Below, piece by piece: positions 10,464-19,571 of a DNA stretch of 54,332 nucleotides (position 1 is the stretch's first letter; the number at the start of each line of letters is the position of its first letter). The notes under the pieces were generated by a model. That model did no database searches, had not been told where the DNA came from, and saw nothing but the letters and a program-made list of their open reading frames with translations. The stretch is from Acanthamoeba castellanii str. Neff. Taxonomy: Eukaryota; Discosea; Longamoebia; Acanthamoebidae. The stretch is from assembly GCF_000313135.1 (NCBI RefSeq), contig NW_004457530.1, forward strand, positions 1-54,332. The letters run 5' to 3'. A program made the translations under genes and the position numbers.

Positions 10464-13400
10464 ATGGATACCAAGGTATGTTCCCTCTCCCTTCTTCTAC
10501 AGCCCATGGAGCTGTTCTGTGGGGAATGTCCGTCTATTGCTTGGCCTCTACAAGTTTGTAGTGGTCGTGTAGAGGAGCTCAAATCTTCATGGAAAGGACA
10601 CAGGATTGATCTTCCTCCATTGCCTATGCCGTCGCGGTGCAGATTGAACGGCAGAGGTCTGTCTCTGATGCCGACCAGCAGCCGCTTGCCGTGGGAGAGA
10701 GCGAAGGCGTGCGCGTGGTCGCCATGTGCACCTTCGAAGCTGTTCAAGACTACGAGCTGGGCTTCCGTCAGTACGACGTGCTCACCGCCATCGCCAAAGC
10801 CGAAGAGGTAATCCCTTCCCTTTGCGTTTCGTGTAGCAGTATATCTTTTCTTCTCATTTTATCAATGATGGAGGCTGACGCAGCTCTCGCCAATTCAGGA
10901 CCCATCGTGGTGGGTCGGGCAGATTGGAGGCAAGATCGGACTCTTTCCCTCCGAATGTGTGGAGATTCTCAAGGGCTACCCCGATCGGCTGCCCTTGTTC
11001 AAGATCTTTCTAAGCGATGACGGCACCGACGGTGGCATCGATGTCCTCCAGATCAGTAACGACGACGTTCCCGTCCACCAGCAGAAGCACATCTCACCCT
11101 CGGCCTCTACCGCGTCCCTCGTCTCGTCCTCGTCATCCACGGTACCCCCCCGCGGTTTCCACAATCTCGTCTTGCCCAAAGCAAGTCTCATCTGTTGTGG
11201 CTCTCAAATCAGGAGGTGGACACCACCCCGAGGCAGCGCGCCAGCACCCACCCTGAACCCGACGTGGCCGTCATTTCCTGCTACCGCTGCAACGCTCAAG
11301 GTTTGTTTTTTATTCGCTCTGCGTGTGTCGTCGGTGTCGTGTGTCGTGTCGTGTGTGTCGTGTCCTGCTGCGTGAGCTCTGACACCACACACGCAGTGAG
11401 CATCAAGAAGGGCCAAAGCTTCTACCCGTGCGAGTGCGGTGCCAATGTGAAGCGGCCTGAGGTCGACGACGAGCACCAGCATGGCCAGGAGGAGACCCCG
11501 TCGGCGGTCAACACCAAGAGGCGCCGATGCAACACGGCCGGCGCAGCCGTGGGCGGCGTGGTGCGCGAGGAAACGCCCAAGCAGCGGAAGAAGCGGGAGA
11601 AGCTCGAGCGCGAGCAGAAGAAGAAGCAGGACGAGGAGGAGCGCAAGTTCCGCGAGCGGCGGGACAAGGGCCGCCTGAGCGCGTCGCAGTGGAACCGCCA
11701 GGTCGACAGCGCGCGCGAGCGGCTGTGGCGCGCGTCGGTGATAATGACCGGCCCCAACGGCGAGTCGACCAACGACGACGGCTCGGTGTCGATGCTGTCG
11801 ACCGACGACAACATCTCGACGGTGGGCTCGAGCGCGTTTGACGTCGACACCTTCGAGGACGCGCGTTCGGACAGCCCGCGCGACATCTCCTCCTTCTCGT
11901 CGGCCCTCTCCGGCCGGTCGCTCTCCCGCTCCGGCTCCCTCACCAGTGTGTCCGTCAACCCGTACGTGCCCACCGCACACGCCGCACACACCACACACAC
12001 CGCACACATCGCACACGCAACTAACGATTGTGGACGCACAGTGAGTCGGCCAAGACGAAGCGTGACAAGAAGAAGACCAAGGAGCAAAGGAAGAAGGAGA
12101 AGGAGGAGAAGAAGCGGCTCAAGAAGCTCGAGAAGGAGGAACGAGAGGAAAAGCGGAAGATGGAGCGGGTGGGCCGGGAGAAGAAGCGACGCAACAGCCT
12201 CTTTGGCAGCAGCAGCGGGAGCATCGCCACCCGCAAGCAGCGCGACAAGCTCACCACCGCCAACCCGGCCGCGGCCGACAGCGTGACGGTGACGATCAAC
12301 CCGATCACGGCCCACGCGAAGAAGCAGCAGCAGCATATGAAGGCCAAGACGATGGTCAAGACCAAGTCCGGCAAGGTCATGTCGCTCGAGGAGGTCGAGC
12401 GCGAGGGCAAGAAGTCCAACTGGGACGTGTCGCGCCTCTTCTCGGTGCGCATCGGCGCCGGCGCCGGCGGTCGCGTGAACAAGCAGCAGACCCAGAAGCA
12501 GCGCAAGGCCAGCGTCGGCGCGGCGGAGGCATCGCACGCGCAGGTGATCCAGCGCGCCGCCCAGCAGGAGCGTGAGCTGCAGGAAGCCGCGCGGCAGCTC
12601 GAGGAGGAGCGCAGGCGGTTCGCCGAGGAGCGCCAGCGGTTCGAGCAGGAGCGGCTCAAGGTGATGCTCATGCTCGCGCAAGACATGGAGGGCGTCAAGA
12701 TGGCCCGCGACGGCACGCCCATGTACCCGTCGCCGGCCAACCACCCGCTGCTGCTCGTACCGACCGAGCCGTCGCCCATCGCCTCGTTCGCCGCCAGCCA
12801 GTCCTCGTTCACGTGTCTCCCCACGGCGACCGCCACCTTGAGCGCCGATGCCCTGGTGGCCCCGCACGAATCTTCATCCACGTCGGTGCTGCCGCACACC
12901 ACCTCTGCGCCGACTTACACGCATCACCAGTCCGGCGGCACCTCGAACTCGACGCCGTCGCTGCCCTCGCTCTACAACCCATCGCTGGCCTCGATGCCGT
13001 CGTCGGTTGCCATGCCGTCGGCGGATGATGCTGATGACGGCAGCCCGTCGTCGTCGGCCGATGACGTGGACGTCAGGGAGTCGGCCGAGGCCGTGCCGGC
13101 GTCGCCGCGCAAGCCGCCGTCGGGCGGCGTCTTCCTGCCCTTCCTCATGGCGCCGCGAGCTGGAGGACCCCAACAGCAGAGGAATGCCACGAATGCGTCG
13201 GCCGGCGCCCACCAGAAGGCGGAAAGCGAGGCCGCCGCGGAGCTCGAGGAGAAGCTGCTCGACCAGCTCAATAACGCCAAAGACGACGGCGACGACAGCC
13301 ACATCGACCAGGACGCCGAGGAGGCCGAGAGCGGCACGAGCAGCGATGAAGAGGAGGATGAGCTCACCGACGAGGACTCGACGTCGAGCGAGGAGGAGGT

Positions 13401-14352
13401 GCGAGTTCAGCCGGCCGTCGACAAGCTGATGCGGGAGAAGCGGAAGATCACCGTAGCGCCCATCCAGGGCATTTCCGACATGAAGGAGCTCGACGACGAC
13501 GATCGCCAGCAGCTCGACGGCAGCTGGATCACCGCCATCAGCCCGCGGCGGCGCGAACGTGACCAGCATCAGTTGAAGGCCGTCGCCGCCGTCGTCGACG
13601 AGGGCGAAAAGGAGATGAAGGACGTCATCGTACGACCGGGCATGTCGACGGCGTCGTCTTCTTCATCGACGTCTTCAACGAGTGTCGCTGCCGACAAGTC
13701 GAAGAAGGTGAGCTTCGCCGCCGGTGGGGCATCATCGTGGACGACGGCCGAGAGCCCGCGGCGCATGCTCGAGGCCCTCCGGGCGCAGGGCGCGTCGCAG
13801 GCCGAGATCGACCGCGAGCGCAAGCGGTTGCTGGCCGGCAATGTCGCTGATGGAACTGTCGGCGGCCGCGCGTTGACGCCGGCGGCTGCGGCGATCGCGA
13901 CCAAGTACGAGGAGGAGATCGACCAGCTGTTGGAGAAGATGAAGCAGCTGCGCGACCGGTCGAGCAGCGACGACAGCTGGGACACCTCGAGCGAGAGCGA
14001 CGAGGACCTCAACGACGACAACAACGTCGACGACAAGGAGAAGCAGAAGCCGCACGACATCAGCAGCGACGACGACGATGAAGAAGTGGCCGACGATGAC
14101 GACGAGAGCGAGGCGGAGGTCGTGATCCCCGAGTGGACGCGTGGTCCGCCCAAGAGCCTGCAGGAGATGAGGGAGTACAAGGACTTCGTACGGGCGCGCT
14201 ACGAGACCGAGAAGCGCGAGACCGAGCGCATGCTGCGGCGCAACCAGCGCGAGATGCGAGCCCGCGGTATGACCCTGCCTTCCACCACCACATCGGCCTC
14301 GACCTCGCACGCGCCCAACCACGCGGACCACCGGGCGTCCTGGATCATCTAA
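10464..14352 (+). CDS. SH3 and zinc-ribbon protein with long charged coiled-coil region
   Basis: Six exons (10464-10475, 10643-10807, 10899-11141, 11213-11300, 11397-11961, 12042-14352) encode 1,127 residues. The first exon is four codons (MDTK). An SH3 domain follows (about residues 25-85): VVAMCTFEAVQDYELGF, then DPSWWVGQIGGKIGLFPSECVEIL, the ALYDF, WW-G and G-FP-YVE signatures. Next comes a possible zinc ribbon, CYRCNA and CECG (about 155-185), its halves in two exons. The rest is low complexity: Lys/Glu-rich coiled coil (EKLEREQKKKQDEEER; another after residue 360), Ser/Thr/Pro linkers, acidic patches (DSHIDQDAEEAES), and a final helix rich in Glu/Arg. The architecture suggests an adaptor or cytoskeletal scaffold; the partner is unknown. 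The terminal exon of 2.3 kb has no intron. Confidence 0.8.
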
Positions 14353-14529
14353 AGATCCCATCCCTCTTCTTCCTACCGTCATCATATCGCCACAGCACCT
14401 CTCTTGTCCATACACCCTCCTCCTCTTCTTCTTTCTTTGTAGAGTTCAAGCACATCACCAAGTTGAAGCAATAATGATTCAACCTGTCTATTGCTTTTAT
14501 TTGCTTTATTTTGCCCGCCAAGAAGAAAG

Positions 14530-15922
14530 ATGTGGTCGGACTTGCCTTTGGAGGTGAAGATCAAGATTTTCGAATCGCTGGCCAACGATGGCCTGGGCTA
14601 CACAGAGGTGTGCCGCGAGTGGCGCGATCTCCTGTGGCAAGAGCGGTCGCAACTCGATCTCTCTCTTCGCGCCACTCTCTCCGGTATGATTGACACCTTG
14701 AAACAAAGATTTTTCATCTTTTCATCTTTTCATCTTTTCATCTTTTTTGCCTTTTTCTGTGCTCGTTGCGTCTGGGCAGATGTGTCGAACGAGGAGGCAA
14801 GTCTGCGGCGAGTGCTGGCCCGCTGCCGACGCTTGGCCACGCTCATCCTCTCTCACTGTCCGGTCAGCGACGACGTCCTGTCGGCCTTCGTCCCATTCGG
14901 ACCCACCCTGCGCGTGCTCATCCTTTCTTCCTGGTATGACCGCGTGCGTGTGCGTGTGCGGTGGTGCGTGTGCATGTGCGTGTGCGATGATGCGCGTGTG
15001 GCTAAAGTGCGGACCAGTCCGCAGTTGAGCAACGACGGACTCGAGCGTTTGGCCGCCACCGGAGCCCTGGCGCGGCTCGAGCGACTCGAGCTGGGCGGCT
15101 GCGTGCGAGTGACCGGCCAGGGCGTGGCCCACGTCGTGTCCCACTGCCCTCGCCTGCGCAATCTCAATGTCTCCGGCGTGTGGGGTACAACACGACACAC
15201 ACGACACACACGACACACGACACACACGACACACACGACACACACGACACACACGACACACACGACACATGCTCAGATGTGCGCTTGTAGGCTTCGGGGA
15301 TGCGCACATGAAAGCGGTGGTGGAGTCGGCTCGGGAGCTGACGCGAATCGACGTGGGCGGGACGGCCATCAGCAACGTGGGCCTGCGCCACCTACTCGAG
15401 AGCGAGTGCGCGGCTCGGCTCAAGTTCGTGGGCCTGGCCCACTGTTCCCATCTCACGGCAGACTCGTCGCAGGGCGGCATCGTCGACCTGGGCACCCACT
15501 GCCCGTCCCTGATTGGTCCACCACCGCCATCATCATCATCGACACACACACACGACACACACGACACACACAACCCATCAACTCATCACGCGCGTGTGCA
15601 GAGCTGGACTTGAGCGGCCTGACGCAGTTGCAGGACAAGACGCTGTGGTTCCTCCTGGAGCGATGCCGCAAGCTCGAGGCCCTCAACGTGGCCAAGTGCG
15701 AGAGCCTGGTCAGTTCGCGCACGGTGGCTTGGATGAAGCAATCCCCCTGGCTACGCACTGTTTACATCTCCCGGTACAAGGCCACCTATTTATTTATTTA
15801 TTTGGTTTCTATTTAAGGCCATATGTGCAATTTATTTCATTGCTCATCATGGCGGTGCGTGCAGGTATCAGGCATTGTACTCCTTCATGAAACAACAGAG
15901 TTTTGCAGTGCTGCTTGATTGA
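14530..15922 (+). CDS. F-box-like, leucine-rich-repeat (RNI-type) protein
   Basis: Six exons (14530-14683, 14780-14933, 15018-15184, 15291-15515, 15602-15773, 15865-15922), 309 residues. The protein opens MWSDLPLEVKIKIFESLAN and has CREWRDLLW about 20 residues on, a classical F-box. It is followed by repeats of about 26 residues with the L-L-L-C pattern of cysteine-containing LRRs: LATLILSHCPVSDDVL, LERLELGGCVRVTGQGV, LTRIDVGGTAISNVGL, ARLKFVGLAHCSHLT, ELDLSGLTQLQDKTL. The family role is substrate choice for an SCF ubiquitin ligase; binding to Skp1 is inferred. Introns 2, 3 and 4 carry CGTGTG or CACGACAC repeats. The final 58-nt exon lies entirely in the CpG-free tract described next, so the C-terminal 19 residues deserve transcript support. 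Confidence 0.82.
15190..15270. repeat. CACGACA-type simple repeat in an intron
   Basis: Tandem CACGACACA/CACACGACA units fill the third intron of the F-box/LRR gene. The same kind of repeat, in either orientation, recurs in introns of many genes here (for example 6140-6195, 33660-33740, 46920-46985, 48220-48300). Confidence 0.85.
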
Positions 15923-18105
15923 CAGAAGAGAAGATGAAAAGGAAGCCAGCCAAGTCACAAAGGTGCCAGAGTCTGAGCCAGTGCTACAACTCCACAGTCT
16001 CCAACTGACTCACAAAGTCAAACAGACTGGCAGGTAACCCACTAATGTTAATGTTGATGCTGTGTGAGTGAGATGAGAAGGGAAGGGGCTCATGAGTGGG
16101 CAGCAACATTGAGGGAGGAGAAACAATTTCCTGCAGGTGTGATGTGTGTGTGTGTGTGTCAGTACCTTGGTGATCCCAAGTGAGAGAAGATGAAGTGAGC
16201 AGACCCTGAAGCACTTGTAGAAGTTGGCATGCACCCATTCCAGCTCCCACATGGGGCTGAGGTGCTTGCCCCATCTGTTCTCCTTGAGTGTTTCCTTTGC
16301 TGTGGTGATCTTCCCCTCCACCCCAAGATTGTGGATGGCCTGCTTTTGTGCCTTGTATGATGTAGTAGGATCCCATGGCTGGGGCTCTTGGCCTGCAGGA
16401 AACTGGGCCCTCTTGAAGTCATCCCAATGGTTATTGCACAGGCAACAGCAATGGAGGCCACTGGTGATGAGCTCTGACCATGCACACATGTAAGTCAGAA
16501 TGGACCCCTGCTTGAGCACAACTGGGAAGGGGTGCATGGTTTGTGCAATCTTGGCAAGCCCTGGATGGTCACCAATAAAGGCAAAGACTAAGCTGAAGCA
16601 CTTGATCTCATTGTTGCAGGCATGGAAGTAGATGTGCATGCCCTGCTTGAGTTTCTGCATGGGCTTCACCACCACCTCATGCAGGATGAGGAAGAAGGCC
16701 ATATCACCCTGGGGCACAATGCAGACCAGCTTCCAGCTGCTTGCCTGCCCAAGCTCGCAGGTGGAGGCATTGGCAAGACACATGGAGATTGCTATTTAAT
16801 CCTTGACCCACAACAATGCTGACTCATAGGTGTTGATGAAGAGCATGGGTGTGAGGAGGAGCCTGTTGATGTTGCCATTCTCTGACAGCATGGGCACACC
16901 AGCATGCACTTCAGCCAAGCTGTGGGTACATCAAGCAACATTGTGTTTGAGCTTGGCCCCATGCCTGGTGGGTCATCCCATGAGGAATCTGCACCATAAT
17001 CAACCAAACTTGTGCTCATTTGAAATGAGAGGTCCAGAAAAGTGATTTTGTTTGTGAGTTTAATGAAGCCCATATAAATGGTTTGGACAACACTGATGAC
17101 ACCAGTCTGTTTCTGGAGGGTGTGCAGATACTGGTGTTACAGCCCTGACAATCTGCACATGCTGCCAGATAGTTAGTGAAAAAGAGTCACTGACCCTTTT
17201 TTGAACACTTGGTTTGCTCTTTATCATTCAGTTGATAATTGATTGTTGCAGCATTCACCTTCACATGATCTGTGGGCTAGGAGGAGAAAAATTAGTAAAC
17301 ATTCTATTGTGTACACATACATGATAGAATGTCCTACAGTTTCATAGCATAATGGGCTTTGATAACAGCATGAATGCAATGGGGCAGTTACCACCTTCAG
17401 GAGCTTCAACAGTTCCTTGTTGTTGGCCATGGCTGATGGCAGGGTGACTTGCACCTACATGTACAAAAACTGTAAAACAGGACACTCACTTGGATCATCC
17501 AGAGTCTACTTCTCTTTCCATCCTTTATCCTCCTTCCCCTTGCATCTGTCTCCAACAGCACCAGATCAGCATACAAAAAATTCCTCTCATCCTCATAGCA
17601 ACAGAACCTTGTCAAAGGACACATAGGTGTGGTGCTCCTGTGCACTGCAAATTGTCAAGTAGGTGAATAAAAAACAGGGCTGCACTCTCCTTGCACTTGA
17701 CAATGACAAGGAAGACAGATGAGGTTCCCAGTCAGTACATTTCTCAATCTGAACAGCAACCACACACAGTTGCCAGGAGTCATGATGCCATGCTCCTTGA
17801 TCCCCTCAGAAGGGAGGAGTTAACCAAAACAGTGAGGAGTTCCACTACAGGCCAATGGTGTAGAGAAGGCAGTGTTGTAGAAGATGTTGGCCTCCAGCAA
17901 CAGCAGCTCATATGTATCCAGGAGCACCAGGAGGATAGGGTGTGCAGGTGTGCAGCCTCAGCAAGTAGGTGGAATGCCAAAATCACAAAGTTTTGGCCCA
18001 GTGCCTCTCAAAAGCAATGACATGTCCACATGTGAGGAACTGCAGAAACCTGAGAGGACAAGGAGAAGAGCCTGCCTACCAAGATATTTCCACTGTATGA
18101 TCATG
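15860..18105 (-). mobile_element. CpG-depleted island with decayed transposase-like ORF
   Basis: I counted CpG line by line: between the CpG at 15,858 and the next at 18,106 there is exactly one (16,756), while flanking DNA has many per line. TG and CA are abundant. On the minus strand a 257-codon frame (16783-16010) contains GDMAFFLILHEVVVKPMQ, YFHACNNEIKCFSLVFAF, IGDHPGLAKI and a late CCCLCNNH cysteine cluster. This order (target-like strand, GD(H)P, cysteine knuckle) recalls the transposases of CACTA/Plavaka-type DNA transposons, but the match is weak. Further minus-strand pieces continue to about 18,000 with stops and frame changes (for example YELLLLEANIFYNTAFS near 17,900). No terminal inverted repeats or target duplication could be fixed. 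The composition is observed; the identity as a mobile element is inferred. Confidence 0.5.
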
Positions 18106-19202
18106 CGCCGGTGCTCGGACTTGAGCACCACGCGCAGCCGGGCACCCTCTTTGTGCTCCTCCCGAAATTCGGCGTAGCTGGTCATCCGCCAGGCGCGGCT
18201 TGACCCCGGCCCGCTTCCTCACCTCGACGTCGGCCTTGGCCATCTGCCGGTCGTCCAAGAACTCGTTCACGATCTGGGCGAACGACGGCGGGTCTTGGTG
18301 GTCGACGTCCCACTCGTCGCTCCCGATCGTTATCTGGCGGCCGCTGATGCCGCAGAGCAGCTCTTCGCCAGCTTCTGCTTCAGGTTTCACCGACGCGCCG
18401 GGCCAGCCGTCTGAAGGCCTCGACGTCCGCCTCGACCGCCTCGCGGAATGCCAGCCGCACCTCGCCCGATCGACACCGCGCGGCGCCCTTGTGGAGCTTC
18501 GCGCAGCTGAAGTCCTCCTCGGACCCGTCGATCCGCCGCACGAAGAAGCACGCGTCCGGCCCGAAGCGCTGGACGAACAGCCGGCCCGCCCTCGCCCATC
18601 ATCTGCTCGGCCTTGGGGTGGTACCGCAGGGCTTCGGTCATGGCCTCGAAGTGTTCGGGCGAGAGTTCGACTCGGGGGTAATGCCGACGGGCTGGGCGAG
18701 GGCGTCGGCGAGGGCGTGACGCTGGCTGACGGGCTTGGCGAGGGCGCCACGCCAAGGCCGCAGGTCCACCCGCGAACTGGGCCTGCGTGCCCCAGCACCG
18801 GGCCTGGCCCATGGTGGCGTCGAGGCCGCAGCTGAACGACTGCCCTCGGCACACCTGGGTCAAGCGCAGTCCGGTGGCGCCACCGGCCAGTCTGGCCCGC
18901 CCCAGCAGACCACTTCACCCGTGCTGCGCAAGGCGCGTGGTCCTCCCCGACGGCGACCCTGGTGAAGGGCGCCTGGCCCTCCAGCAGAGCGGCTGCGCCC
19001 CAGACCCCGGCAAGGTCACTGCCAGTGCCCAAGTTCCAGCACCGCTTGTTGAGTCTGGGGGCTGGAGGCGAGGCCGGAGCTCCAGCAGACGGGGGCAGGG
19101 CCGAACTGAGTGGGACCTTGAGCGTGGACCACCCCCCGACAGAAGAGAACTATGGACAGCGAGAACGAGCAGGACGGCGTGGGCGAGCGGCAGCTGCTTC
19201 AT
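18106..19202 (-). pseudogene. Broken RCC1-like / Ser-Pro stalk / DUF3223-like gene
   Basis: Reading on the minus strand from an ATG at 19202, a signal peptide (MKQLPLAHAVLLVLAVHSS) is followed, in changing frames, by RCC1-type receptor repeats (LEGQAPFTRVAVGEDHA, STGEVVCWG, QVCRGQSFSCGLDATMGQ with CWGTQAQFAG), then a Ser/Pro stalk ([20 protein letters not shown]), then DUF3223-like pieces: RFGPDACFFVRRIDGSEEDF with FREAVEADVEAFRR, and later LLCGISGRQ with WDVDHQDPPSFAQIVNEFL. At least three frame changes and a stop after RRVGET separate the pieces, and none falls at a convincing splice site, so I call it a pseudogene. The 3' end (FREEHKEGARLRVVLKSEH) runs straight into the CpG-free island, which may have truncated it. 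A heavily spliced live gene is the alternative. Confidence 0.55.
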
Positions 19203-19571
19203 GTGGTAGCTGGGTAGAGTGCGAAAGAGAAAGAGAAAGAGAGAGACAGGTCTATGCGTTAACTTTTCTTTGATATGTGGAAACTTCAAGTTGGAAGTTG
19301 TGAGCAACCAAAACGAAAGGTAAAGGTAGTAAACCCAGCCAGCAAGTAAGATCTCTCAATGTTTGTGGGTCTTCAATAATAAATAACAAAGGCAATAATT
19401 AACAGGTGTGGTGAAAGTGAAGAAGAGGATGGAGGAAAGAGTAGAAAGAGAAAGATGAAGGTTCATCGAGCCAGCAAAGCACAGACGCGAGGAGAGAGAA
19501 GCGTGAGTGTGTAGGAGGAAGCTAGAAGTCGTCATTCAAGAGGAAATCCGTCAATGGGAAGGAGAAAGGTG
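19203..19571. other. Intergenic, no gene seen
   Basis: The stretch is purine-rich on the plus strand, with GAAAGAGAAAGAGAGAG near 19,220-19,250 and AT-rich sequence at 19,370-19,400. It lies between the start of the pseudogene and the stop codon of the tyrosine phosphatase, so it should hold a promoter and a 3' UTR, both for minus-strand genes. Confidence 0.55.

Noticed and set aside
11422..12867. 481-codon minus-strand frame opposite the SH3 protein
   Set aside because: It is rich in Leu/Arg from the complement of Glu/Lys codons; the sense strand gives a coherent coiled coil and the intron borders fit only there.
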